Of a DNA stretch of 42,813 nt, positions 23,740 to 31,259 are shown piece after piece (position 1 is the first letter of the stretch; every line of letters starts with the position of its first letter). The DNA comes from a bacterium (GTDB taxonomy: Bacteria > Sysuimicrobiota > Sysuimicrobiia > Sysuimicrobiales > Segetimicrobiaceae): assembly GCA_035945995.1 (NCBI GenBank), contig DASYZR010000141.1, positions 1 to 42,813 of the forward strand, written 5' to 3'. The position numbers and the translations under genes were made by a program. The notes under the pieces were generated by a model. That model saw only the letters and a list, made by a program, of their open reading frames with translations. It was not told the DNA's origin and made no database searches.

Positions 23740-24426
23740 GTGCCGTTGCTGAGAGACCAGGACCGCCTGGCGCTCACCGACATCTTTGCGAAGCAACTCT
23801 CGACACCGGTCACCGTCGATCTGTTTACGCAGCGGGCCTCGCCGCTCGTGCTGCCCGGGCACGACTGCCAGACCTGCCGCGAGACCGAGGAGCTGCTGGG
23901 GGAGGTGGCCGGTCTCTCCGGCCACATCACGCTCCAGACCCACGATTTCGTCGTCGAGGAAGAGGCGGCCCGGCAGGCCGGCGTGGACCGGATCCCCGCG
24001 CTCGTGTTCCGGGGCAAGAACAAAGGCACCCTGCGGTACTTCGGCACGCCGGCCGGGTACGAGTTCGGCGTGCTCATCGCGGACCTGCTCGAGGTCGCCA
24101 CCGGCACCACGCAGCTCGCGGCGGCCACCCGCGAGCAGGCGGCCGCCCTGCCGTCTCCCGTCCACATCAAGGTCCTGGTCACGCCGACCTGACCCCACTG
24201 CCCGCGTGCGGCCAGGTTGGCCCACCAACTCGCGATCGAGAGCCCGCAGGTGACCGCCGATGTCATCGAGGTGGCCGAGTTTCCGGACGTGGCGCAACGC
24301 TACCAGGTGTACGGCGTGCCCAAGACGATCGTCAACGAGCAGGTCAGCATCGAAGGCGCCGTGCCGGAGACGCGGTTCCTGCGCCTGGTGCTCGACGCGG
24401 TGGGCGCGGGCGGCGCCGGCGGCTGA
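23740..24426 (+). CDS. Two-domain protein disulfide oxidoreductase with in-frame TGA (predicted selenoprotein, Sec151)
   Basis: The start is GTG 23740 behind gagagaggagg-like AGGAGG. Residues 1-~125 form a glutaredoxin/thioredoxin-like domain with C43-Q-T-C46 and cis-Pro motif RIPALVF. The second domain opens with HIKVLVTPT, then TGA (24190-24192), then PHCPRAARLAHQL and cis-Pro motif YGVPKTIVN. The frame is the same on both sides of the TGA and ends at TGA 24426. Relatives (PDO proteins of thermophiles and many bacteria) carry CPxC here, so the TGA falls on the N-terminal nucleophilic cysteine, the usual Sec position. A hairpin suited to SelB lies at 24206-24225. Total 228 residues if read through; 150 if terminated, which would delete the active second domain. 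A TGC-to-TGA mutation or base-call error is the alternative. Confidence 0.8.
24206..24225 (+). promoter_or_regulatory. Bacterial SECIS-like element
   Basis: GTG (24206-24208) pairs with CAC (24223-24225), C24209 is bulged, GGCC (24210-24213) pairs with GGCC (24219-24222), and the apical loop is AGGTT (24214-24218). The E. coli fdhF mini-SECIS has the same plan: lower pairs, a one-base bulge, a short upper stem and loop AGGUCU. The hairpin begins 14 nt after the TGA, within the range tolerated by SelB. The bulged base here is C and not U. Confidence 0.65.
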
Positions 24427-24445
24427 GACCCGCGCCGCGGTCACG

Positions 24446-25453
24446 TTAGCCCCGCCCGGCCTCGGGGGCTCCGACCACCAGCACGGCCGTGCCCCGGATC
24501 TCGCCGCGGCGGACGGCGTCAAGAGCCTCGTTCGCGGCAGTCAGCGGAAACGGGTGAACCTCCGTGCGCACCGGCACGCGGGGGGCGAGCGCCAGGAATT
24601 CCTGCGCGTCCTTCCGCGTGAGGTTGGCCACGGATCGCACGACCCGCTCTTCCCACAGGATGTCGTAGGGAAACGCGGGGATGTCGCTCATGTGAATGCC
24701 GGCCGCGACGACCACGCCCCCCTTGGCGAGCGCGCGCAGCGCCGCGGGGATGAGCGCCCCGATGGGCGCGAAGATGATCGCCGCGCCGAGCGGCGCCGGC
24801 GGCGGCTCGAGCGAACCGCCGGCCCATTCCGCGCCGAGCGTGCGGGCGAACTGCTGGTCCGCCGCGTCCCCCGGCCTCGTGAACGCGAAGACGCGCCGGC
24901 CCTGCCACCGCGCCACCTGGATGATCATATGCGCCGCGGAGCCAAACCCGTACAGGCCGAGGGGCGTCGCGTCGCCGGTCATCCGGAGCGCCCGATAGCC
25001 GATGAGCCCTCCGCACAAAAGCGGGGCGGCCTCGAGGTCCGGGTAACCGTCCGGGAGGGGAAAGCAAAACCGGTGGTCGGCGACGGTGTACTCCGCGTAC
25101 CCGCCGTCGATCTGATAGCCGGTGAACCGCGCGTTGTCGCAGAGATTCTCGCGGTCCGTGCGGCAGTACTCGCAGCGCCCGTCGGTGTAGCCGAGCCACG
25201 GCACGCCGACACGGTCGCCCGGGGAGAACCGGACCGCGTCTGCGCCGGCCCGCACCACCGTCCCGACGATTTGGTGGCCGAGCACCAGCGGGAGTTTCGG
25301 GTTGGGAAGCTCGCCGTCGGCCACGTGGATGTCGGTCCGGCAGACGGCGCAGGTATGGACGCGGATCAGCACGTGGGCGGGGCCCGGCTCCGGCACCGGC
25401 AGGTCGACGGCCCGGAGCGGGGTCTTGGCCGCCGCCAGAATCATGGTGCGCAT
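24446..25453 (-). CDS. Zinc-dependent medium-chain alcohol dehydrogenase
   Basis: This is a 335-residue MDR protein. The catalytic zinc region is C38-R-T-D-I-H and G-H60-Q-I-V-G (Gln replaces the common Glu). The structural-zinc lobe reads TDGRCEYCRTDRENLC, supplying Cys94, Cys97 and Cys105, but Asp91 occupies the position of the usual first cysteine. The NAD(P)-binding loop GLYGFGSAAHMIIQ follows. It probably interconverts primary alcohols and aldehydes. ATG 25453 lies 37 nt past the cold-shock terminator. It converges with the selenoprotein gene across 19 nt, and no dedicated promoter is evident. Confidence 0.9.
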   Translation of the reverse strand: MRTMILAAAKTPLRAVDLPVPEPGPAHVLIRVHTCAVCRTDIHVADGELPNPKLPLVLGHQIVGTVVRAGADAVRFSPGDRVGVPWLGYTDGRCEYCRTDRENLCDNARFTGYQIDGGYAEYTVADHRFCFPLPDGYPDLEAAPLLCGGLIGYRALRMTGDATPLGLYGFGSAAHMIIQVARWQGRRVFAFTRPGDAADQQFARTLGAEWAGGSLEPPPAPLGAAIIFAPIGALIPAALRALAKGGVVVAAGIHMSDIPAFPYDILWEERVVRSVANLTRKDAQEFLALAPRVPVRTEVHPFPLTAANEALDAVRRGEIRGTAVLVVGAPEAGRG

Positions 25454-25482
25454 CGGGCGTCCTCCCTCGCGCAGACATCGGC

Positions 25483-25517
25483 AAACGAAGAGAGCAGCCG
25501 GTTGTCCGGCTGCTCTC
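25483..25517 (-). terminator. Rho-independent terminator of the cold-shock gene
   Basis: A perfect 12-bp stem (GAGAGCAGCCGG with CCGGCTGCTCTC, 25490-25501 and 25506-25517) has a 4-nt loop and is followed on the minus strand by TTCGTTTGC. It lies 39 nt beyond the cold-shock stop codon and separates it from the alcohol dehydrogenase gene. Confidence 0.85.
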
Positions 25518-25555
25518 CCGCAATGATGTGGCGTCCAGAAACGCCGCCGGTTTGT

Positions 25556-25762
25556 TTAACCGATGACGCGGACGTTGCTCGCCTGGGGACCCTTTTGCCC
25601 CTGGGTCGCCTCGTACTCGACCTTTTGGCCTTCGTTGAGGGTTTTGTAGCCGTCCCCCTGGATCGCGCTGAAGTGCACGAACAGATCCTTGCCCCCGGTC
25701 TCCGGGGTGATGAATCCATACCCCTTCTCGCCATTGAACCACTTCACCGTCCCGGTTGCCAT
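25556..25762 (-). CDS. cspA: Cold-shock protein, CspA family
   Basis: This is a 68-residue single cold-shock domain: [18 protein letters not shown] contains RNP1 (KGYGFI), and DLFVHFSAI is RNP2. The C-terminus [15 protein letters not shown] is typical. It binds single-stranded RNA/DNA and acts as an RNA chaperone. Start ATG 25762 follows an AAGGCAGGTG-type leader, transcribed from the predicted promoter at 25824-25852 and ended by the 12-bp terminator hairpin; monocistronic. Confidence 0.97.
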   Translation of the reverse strand: MATGTVKWFNGEKGYGFITPETGGKDLFVHFSAIQGDGYKTLNEGQKVEYEATQGQKGPQASNVRVIG

Positions 25763-25823
25763 CCTGCACCTGCCTTCGAAATCGTGCTACCAACCGACTT
25801 TTGCAGTCTGCTGATGCTTCCTG

Positions 25824-25852
25824 AGTATGCCAAACCCTGCCCTCGCGCGCAA
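25824..25852 (-). promoter_or_regulatory. Predicted sigma-A-type promoter of cspA
   Basis: On the minus strand TTGCGC (25852-25847) and CATACT (25829-25824) are separated by exactly 17 nt. Initiation near 25817 would give a leader of about 55 nt. Both boxes are weak matches, so this rests mainly on spacing and position. Confidence 0.4.
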
Positions 25853-25916
25853 GAACCACGTATGCCGGACGCAGCCCGCGCACCTGGCGCACAACCGTTC
25901 GAGCGCGCTCGGCCGC

Positions 25917-26117
25917 CTACGTCCCTGGGCTCAGCGGCTCGTGGTCCGGCTCTTGAGGGGTCGGCCCAGGGTCCGTGCCGGGTGCGGGTACGGCCTCGTC
26001 CGGTTGCGGGACCGGACTGCCGGGGCGGGATTGTCTGCGGGCCAATTTCGCCTCGCGCTTTGCCTTTTGTTTCAGTTCACGTGCGCGTTTCGCCGCGTTG
26101 TAATTTGGACGCTTCAA
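25917..26117 (-). CDS. Small basic, charged protein, unknown function
   Basis: This is a 66-residue protein. TTG 26117 is chosen as start because AGGAG (26130-26126) lies eight nt before it and the protein then begins MKRPNYNAAKRARELKQKAKR, the form in which I recall this short family; a GTG at 26126 overlaps the RBS. The N-terminal 35 residues are a basic helix with probable coiled-coil character; the C-terminal half is proline-rich and acidic. Often seen as a lone small gene; function unknown, nucleic-acid binding conceivable from charge. Confidence 0.6.
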   Translation of the reverse strand: MKRPNYNAAKRARELKQKAKREAKLARRQSRPGSPVPQPDEAVPAPGTDPGPTPQEPDHEPLSPGT

Positions 26118-26149
26118 ACACCACACTCCTATAGACGCCGGTTATTGAA

Positions 26150-26158
26150 AGTATACCA
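26150..26158 (-). promoter_or_regulatory. Extended -10 promoter for the small basic protein gene
   Basis: The minus strand reads TGGTATACT, a TG-N extended -10 with 5/6 match to TATAAT. Transcription would start near 26143, about 26 nt ahead of the TTG start and just upstream of its AGGAG. No good -35 is seen, as is usual for extended -10 promoters. Confidence 0.45.
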
Positions 26159-26258
26159 CCGGTCGGGGACCTCCACAGCCTCTCCACACGTCCTCCATCG
26201 TCGATCCATGACGCGGCCGCATGCTGAGGCTTGAGACAACGAACGGGAGGGTGGAGAC

Positions 26259-26639
26259 ATGAGGATCGTCGTTGGAATACTCCTGGTGCTGGCGCTCGCG
26301 GCCGGCATCTCGGGCGCGTACCACTTCGGCTTTGCACAGGGCGTCGCGCAGAGCGGGCATCTGCCGGCGCCGGCGCCGGGCGCGCCGTACCCGATGTACC
26401 CGTACGGCTACTACGGGTATGGGTGGCACTTCGGCTTCTTTGGCTTCTTGTGGCCCCTGTTGTGGATCTTCCTGATCGTGCTTCTGTTCCGCGGGCTGTT
26501 CCGGGGCGGGCGCGGCTATTGGGGCGGCGGGCCGTGGGGTGGCGGACCGTCGGGCGGAGGGGCCCCCCGCTGGCTCGAAGAATGGCATCGCCGGGCGCAC
26601 GAGTCGCCGAGCCGGACCGGCCAGACCGGCACGGCGTGA
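26259..26639 (+). CDS. Small Gly/Tyr-rich membrane protein
   Basis: This 126-residue protein starts at ATG 26259 behind GGGAGG. Residues 3-22 are a signal anchor. Residues 45-62 are rich in Tyr/Gly/Phe/Trp, and 60-80 form a second membrane helix (FFGFLWPLLWIFLIVLLF). The cytoplasmic-side tail is glycine-rich and ends in PRWLEEWHRRAHES, a short helix resembling the end of SHOCT-associated membrane proteins. It directly precedes a two-component system, where proteins of this shape are often found; it may be a target or accessory of that system. Function unknown. Confidence 0.72.
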   Translation: MRIVVGILLVLALAAGISGAYHFGFAQGVAQSGHLPAPAPGAPYPMYPYGYYGYGWHFGFFGFLWPLLWIFLIVLLFRGLFRGGRGYWGGGPWGGGPSGGGAPRWLEEWHRRAHESPSRTGQTGTA

Positions 26640-26646
26640 GTCCGAT

Positions 26647-26699
26647 GCAGGCGGGCGCCTGAGCCTGCGGCGCAGCCACAGCGCGCGGCGCCCGCCTGC
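26647..26699 (+). other. Large intercistronic stem-loop ahead of the response-regulator gene
   Basis: GCAGGCGGGCGCC (26647-26659) and GGCGCCCGCCTGC (26687-26699) form a perfect 13-bp stem. The 27-nt loop holds a small CTGC/GCAG hairpin. There is no T-tract, so it is not a classical terminator. It occupies almost the whole gap between the membrane protein and the response regulator, and may set their relative expression by partial termination or RNA protection. Confidence 0.6.
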
Positions 26700-26714
26700 G
26701 CGCTCCCGCGGACG

Positions 26715-27395
26715 ATGCGAACCATTCTCGTAGTCGACGACGAGCCCAAGATCGTCAAGATCGCGCAGGACTACCTGGAGCGCGGAGGGTTTCGTGTCCT
26801 CACGGCCGGCGACGGTCGTGAGGTGCTGCCGGCCGTGCGCCGCGAGAAGCCGGCGCTCGTCGTCCTTGATTTGAAGCTCCCGGAGCTGGACGGGTTCGAC
26901 GTGATGCGCGCGCTGCGCAAGGAGTCCGACGTCCCGGTCATCATGCTGACCGCCCGCGCCGACGAGGCGGACCGGCTCATCGGACTCGAGTTGGGCGCCG
27001 ACGACTACGTCGTGAAGCCGTTCAGTCCGAGAGAATTGGTGGCCCGCGTGCGCGCGGTGCTGCGGCGGTGGGAGGGCGCGCGGGCCGGCACCGAGGTCGT
27101 CCGCGCGGGCGAGCTCGTCCTCGACGTGCGGCGCATGCAGGCGAGCGTCGGGGACCGGGTGCTGCCCTTCACGCCGACCGAGTTCCAGCTCGTGGCCCTG
27201 CTCGCGCGCGAGCCCGGCCGGGTGTTTACCCGCGGCCAGCTGCTCGAGGCCGTGCGCGGGATCGCGGTGGAATCGTACGAGCGGGCGATCGACTCGCACG
27301 TCAAGAACATCCGCCGCAAGATGGAGCCGGATCCCCACCGGCCGCGCTACGTCCTCACGGTCCCCGGCATCGGGTACAAGTTCGCCGACGCATGA
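26715..27395 (+). CDS. OmpR/PhoB-family response regulator
   Basis: This is a 226-residue protein. Receiver domain (1-~115): acidic pocket Asp8/Asp9, phosphoacceptor Asp52 (LDLKLPELDG), Thr79 and Lys101 (KPFSPREL). Winged-helix effector domain (~130-225): FTPTEFQLVALLAREPGRVFTRGQLLE, then SHVKNIRRKMEPDP and VPGIGYKF. It binds DNA as a phosphorylated dimer. The RBS is weak, and a strong stem-loop ends 15 nt upstream. The stop overlaps the histidine kinase start (ATGA), so the pair is co-translated. Confidence 0.95.
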   Translation: MRTILVVDDEPKIVKIAQDYLERGGFRVLTAGDGREVLPAVRREKPALVVLDLKLPELDGFDVMRALRKESDVPVIMLTARADEADRLIGLELGADDYVVKPFSPRELVARVRAVLRRWEGARAGTEVVRAGELVLDVRRMQASVGDRVLPFTPTEFQLVALLAREPGRVFTRGQLLEAVRGIAVESYERAIDSHVKNIRRKMEPDPHRPRYVLTVPGIGYKFADA

Positions 27396-28564
27396 CACCG
27401 AACTGTCCCGGCCCTCCGGTTCCCTGGCGGCGCGGCGCGCACGGGGGAAGCCGGCCGCCCTGGTGGCCCGAGGACGAGCCGTGGCCCCCGCGCGGGCGTC
27501 CGGCCACCGAAGCGTGGCGGCGCATGCGGGGGCGCTTTCTGCGGCGCGCGGTCGTGTTCTTCGCCGCCGTCGTCGTGCTCACGTCCGTCCTGTCGTCGTT
27601 CGTGGAGTGGGGGACGCGGGGGTGGCTCCACGCCGCGGGCCGCGGCGCCCCCGGCGGGTGGGCCCCGGGGATCCACGCCCTCGTGACCGCGGCCGTGCTC
27701 TTCGTGCTCGTGATGGCGTTCGCCGGCCCGCGGGGCTGGCGCCGCCTGACCGGCCCGCTCGACGACGTCATGGCCGCGCTCGGGCGCGCCGCCGACGGCG
27801 ATTTCTCGGCCCGCGTGCCGGACCGCGGCTCGCTCGAAGGACGGACGCTCGCCCGCTCATTCAACGCGATGGCCGAGCGTCTGCAGCGCCAGGAAGAGCA
27901 GCGCCGCAATCTCCTGACCGACATCTCCCATGAGCTGCGCACGCCGCTGGCGGTGTTGCAGGGGACGCTCGAGGGCATGCTCGACGGGGTCTACCCGCGC
28001 GACAACGAGCATCTGTCGGTGGGCCTGGAAGAGACGCAGATGCTCGCCCGGCTGATCGAGGACCTCCGGACGCTCGCGACCGCCGAGAGCGCCGGCCTGC
28101 GGCTCACCAAGGCGCCCACCGACCTCGGCGCGCTCGCGAACGACGTGGTCGCCGCATTTGGCAGCGAGGCCGCGGCGGCCGGCGTGACCGTCTCGCTCGA
28201 GGCCCCGCCGGCGCTCCCGTCCGTGGATGTGGACGCGGAGCGGATCCGCCAGGTCCTGACGAATCTGATCGGCAACGCGCTGCGCTACACGCCGCGCGGC
28301 GGCGCCGTGCGCGTCCGGTGCGACGTGGCCGGCGCCGACCACGTGGGCCTCACGGTAGAGGACACCGGGACCGGGATCCCGCCGGAGGATCTGCCTCACG
28401 TCTTCGACCGCTTCTACAAGTCGAAGGACTCTCGCGGCACCGGCCTCGGGCTGGCCATCGCGAAGAGCCTCGTGCAGGCGCACGGGGGCGACATCGACGT
28501 GCGGAGTGAGCCCGGCCGGGGAACGTCGTTCCGCATCGTCCTGCCCCGCCAAGCGGCGGCCTGA
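27392..28564 (+). CDS. Membrane sensor histidine kinase
   Basis: This is a 390-residue protein with a proline-rich cytoplasmic N-terminus (~1-48), TM1 (~52-72), a very short external loop of about 22 residues, TM2 (~94-111), HAMP (~112-165), and a HisKA domain with His180 in DISHELRTPL. The HATPase domain has NLIGNALRYTPRGG (N box), VEDTGTGIPPEDL (G1), FDRFYKSKDSRGTGLGL (F/G2). The tiny extracytoplasmic loop suggests sensing within the membrane or through a partner, for which the small membrane protein two genes upstream is a candidate. It phosphorylates the overlapping response regulator. Confidence 0.95.
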   Translation: MTPNCPGPPVPWRRGAHGGSRPPWWPEDEPWPPRGRPATEAWRRMRGRFLRRAVVFFAAVVVLTSVLSSFVEWGTRGWLHAAGRGAPGGWAPGIHALVTAAVLFVLVMAFAGPRGWRRLTGPLDDVMAALGRAADGDFSARVPDRGSLEGRTLARSFNAMAERLQRQEEQRRNLLTDISHELRTPLAVLQGTLEGMLDGVYPRDNEHLSVGLEETQMLARLIEDLRTLATAESAGLRLTKAPTDLGALANDVVAAFGSEAAAAGVTVSLEAPPALPSVDVDAERIRQVLTNLIGNALRYTPRGGAVRVRCDVAGADHVGLTVEDTGTGIPPEDLPHVFDRFYKSKDSRGTGLGLAIAKSLVQAHGGDIDVRSEPGRGTSFRIVLPRQAAA

Positions 28565-28624
28565 GCGCGGCCGGCCTCCGCGCCGCTTCGGTAGCGCCGA
28601 GGGGCCCTCCCGGTCCGCCGAGAA

Positions 28625-30109
28625 GTGAACCCGCGCATGACCGCACGCCCGTCCGTTCGCCAGCCGATCCCGGGCGCCGACGTCATCGTCGCCGGCGGGG
28701 GGAACGCCGCGCTCTGCGCCGCGATCGAGGCGGCCGGATCCGGCGCGCGGGTGCTCCTGCTCGAGCGGGCTCCGGAGCCCCTTCGCGGGGGCAATAGCCG
28801 CCACACCCGCAACATCCGGTATCTGCACGACGCGCGCACGGCCTTCGTCACGGGCCCGTACCCGCGCGATGAATTCCTCGATGACCTCCTCCGGGTCGGC
28901 GGCGGACAGGCGAACCGCGCGCTCGCGGAGATGACGATCCGGGAGTCCCGCGGGCTGCCGGACTGGATGGAGCGCCAGGGCGTGCGCTGGCAGCAGCCCC
29001 TGCGGGGCACGCTCCACCTGTCCCGGACCAACGTGTTCTTCCTCGGCGGCGGCAAGGCGCTCGTCAACACGTACTATGACCGCGCGCTGCGCCTCGGCGT
29101 CCGGGTCTGCTACGACGCGGCGGCGACCGGGATCGAGGACCGGGGGCCGGCCGGCTGCGCCGTCGCCGCGACGATCGGCGGGGTGCGCCGGACGGTGCCC
29201 TGCCGCGCCGCCGTCGTCGCCGCGGGCGGATTCGAAGCCAACATCGAGTGGCTCGCCCGTTATTGGGGCGAGGCCGCCCGGCGGTTCAAAGTTCGCGGCA
29301 CGCCGTACAACGACGGCACGATGCTGGCGGCGCTGCTGGACCGCGGCGCGCAGCCGGTCGGGGATCCCCGGGGCTTCCACGCGCTCGCCGTGGACGCGCG
29401 CTGCCCGCAGTTCGACGGCGGCATCGTGACGCGGGTCGATTCCCTGCCGTTCGGGATCGTGGTGAACCGCGAGGGCCGGCGATTCTACGATGAGGGGGAG
29501 GACATCTGGCCGAAGCGGTACGCGATCTGGGGACGCCTCGTCGCCGAGCAGCCGGATCAAATCGCGTACTCCATCTTCGACGCCAAGGCGTGGGGCCGCT
29601 TCATCCCGCCGGCCTACCCGCCGTACCGCGCGGAGTCGCTGGCGGCGCTCGCGGCGCAGCTGGACGTGAACCGCGCGCAGTTCCTCGCGACCGCGGAGGC
29701 GTTCAACCGCGGCGCGCCGCCGGGCGGCCGCGCCGACATGCGCGCGCTCGACGGCGCGGCGACCTCCGGGGTGGCGCCGCCCAAGACCAACTGGGCGGCG
29801 CCGCTCGACACGCCGCCCTTCTACGCGTTCCCGGTGCGGCCCGGGATCACGTTCACCTATCTCGGCGTGACGGTGGATGCGCAGGGCCGGGTGCTGACGG
29901 CGTCGGGCGCGCCGATGCCGCATGTGTACGCGGCGGGCGAGTGCATGTCCGGCAACATCCTCCTGCGCGGCTACCTCGGCGGGTTCGGACTGACGATCGG
30001 CACGGTGTTCGGGCGCCTCGCCGGCCGCGAGGCCGCATCACACGCCATGGGCCGGAACGCCGGCGGCGGGACGCGCGCCGCGGCCGCGGCGGATCATGTA
30101 CGCGCCTGA
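28625..30109 (+). CDS. tcuA: FAD-dependent tricarballylate dehydrogenase TcuA
   Basis: This is a 494-residue protein from GTG 28625 (ATG 28637 gives 490 and is also possible). The FAD-binding N-terminus is VIVAGGGNAALCAAIEAAGSG with Glu in LLLERAPE. GGNSRHTRNIRY, AVVAAGGFEANIEW, VNREGRRFYDEGEDIW and the fumarate-reductase-like C-terminus YAAGECMSGNILLRGYLGGFG identify the TcuA branch of the SdhA/FrdA flavoprotein family, which oxidises tricarballylate to cis-aconitate. The overlapping tcuB gene (14 nt) is the expected electron acceptor and supports the assignment over other FAD dehydrogenases. Confidence 0.87.
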   Translation: MNPRMTARPSVRQPIPGADVIVAGGGNAALCAAIEAAGSGARVLLLERAPEPLRGGNSRHTRNIRYLHDARTAFVTGPYPRDEFLDDLLRVGGGQANRALAEMTIRESRGLPDWMERQGVRWQQPLRGTLHLSRTNVFFLGGGKALVNTYYDRALRLGVRVCYDAAATGIEDRGPAGCAVAATIGGVRRTVPCRAAVVAAGGFEANIEWLARYWGEAARRFKVRGTPYNDGTMLAALLDRGAQPVGDPRGFHALAVDARCPQFDGGIVTRVDSLPFGIVVNREGRRFYDEGEDIWPKRYAIWGRLVAEQPDQIAYSIFDAKAWGRFIPPAYPPYRAESLAALAAQLDVNRAQFLATAEAFNRGAPPGGRADMRALDGAATSGVAPPKTNWAAPLDTPPFYAFPVRPGITFTYLGVTVDAQGRVLTASGAPMPHVYAAGECMSGNILLRGYLGGFGLTIGTVFGRLAGREAASHAMGRNAGGGTRAAAAADHVRA

Positions 30110-31259
30110 GTTTCTGCGCGAGGCGCAGCGCCAACTCACCGTCTGCAACGCCTGCCGGTACTGCGAGGGGTACTGCGCGGTCTTTCCCGCGCTCGAACTG
30201 CGGAGCGAGATCGCCTCGGGGGACCTGACCTACCTGGCGAATCTCTGTCACGACTGCCGGGACTGCTACACCGCGTGCATGTTCACGCCGCCCCACGAGT
30301 TCGCGCTCAACATTCCCAAGGTGCTCGCGGAGGCCCGCGTGCGCACGTACGAGCACTACTCCCGGCCGCGCGCGGCGGGCCTCTTCCGGCGCAGCCCCGG
30401 CGGCACGGTGGCGATCGCGCTGGCCGGCGTCGCCGGGGTGTGGCTCGCGATCGTCGCGTTCGTCGGGTCCGGGACGCTTTGGGCGGCCCACCGGGGGCCG
30501 GGGGCGTTCTACGCCGTGGCGCCGTGGCCGGGCATCGTCGTCCCGGCGCTCGCGGTCGCGGTCTACGGGGTGATCGTGGCGCTGGCCGGCGCGTGGGAGT
30601 TTGCCCGCGACATCCGCGGCGCGCCGGCCGCGGGCCCGTCCGCGGACGGGGGAGGCCGGCCGCGTCGCCCCCCGCCGCTCGACACCATCCGGCGGGCCGC
30701 GCTCGACGCCGTCACGCTGCGGTTCCTCAAGGGGGGCGGCGCGGGCTGTTACTATCCGCGGGAGCGGGGCTCGTCGCGGCGCCGGATCCTGCACCACCTG
30801 GTCGCCGGCGGGTTTCTCGCCGCGTTCATCTCGACGACGCTGGCCGCGATCGAGCAGGACATCCTCGGCCGGATGCCGCCGTTTCCCCTCTGGAGCCTGC
30901 CGGTGCTCTTCGGGACCGCCGGCGGCGTGCTCCTGATCGCCGGTACGACCGGCCTCGTCCTGCTGAAGGTCCGGAGCGATCCCGCACCCGCGTCGTCCGT
31001 GATGACGGGGATGGACTACGCGTTTCTGGTGCTGCTCGATCTCGTCGCGATCACGGGGATGCTGCTGTTGATCCTTCGCGGGACGCGGCTCATGCCGCCC
31101 CTGCTGGTCGTGCACCTCGGCCTCCTGGTTGCCTTCTTCGTCACCGCGCCGTACGGCAAGTTCATCCATTTCATCTACCGGTACCTCGCGCTGGCGCGGC
31201 ACGCCGCGGAGGAGCGGTGGGACCTGTGGGGAGGGCAACCCGATGAAGCTCCACGATGA
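30096..31259 (+). CDS. tcuB: TcuB-type membrane Fe-S electron-transfer protein
   Basis: This is a 387-residue protein. The N-terminal domain carries two complete clusters: C17-x2-C20-x2-C23-x3-C27 and C51-x2-C54-x2-C57-x3-C61, both 4Fe-4S type. From residue ~105 onward there are six hydrophobic segments with histidines suited to heme (for example RRRILHHLVAGGFL and LLVVHLGLLVAFF). TcuB reoxidises the flavin of TcuA and passes electrons to the quinone pool. Overlaps tcuA by 14 nt and the next gene by 17 nt, so the three are translationally coupled. Confidence 0.88.
   Translation: MYAPEFLREAQRQLTVCNACRYCEGYCAVFPALELRSEIASGDLTYLANLCHDCRDCYTACMFTPPHEFALNIPKVLAEARVRTYEHYSRPRAAGLFRRSPGGTVAIALAGVAGVWLAIVAFVGSGTLWAAHRGPGAFYAVAPWPGIVVPALAVAVYGVIVALAGAWEFARDIRGAPAAGPSADGGGRPRRPPPLDTIRRAALDAVTLRFLKGGGAGCYYPRERGSSRRRILHHLVAGGFLAAFISTTLAAIEQDILGRMPPFPLWSLPVLFGTAGGVLLIAGTTGLVLLKVRSDPAPASSVMTGMDYAFLVLLDLVAITGMLLLILRGTRLMPPLLVVHLGLLVAFFVTAPYGKFIHFIYRYLALARHAAEERWDLWGGQPDEAPR

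Noticed and set aside
24217-24426. A separate small ORF starting at TTG 24217 after the TGA of the disulfide oxidoreductase
   Set aside because: It is in the same frame as the upstream gene, starts in the middle of a conserved thioredoxin helix, and has no RBS of its own. Read-through of the TGA explains it better.
27857-29923. Long minus-strand frame opposite the histidine kinase and tcuA
   Set aside because: Shadow of two clearly identified genes; no family features.
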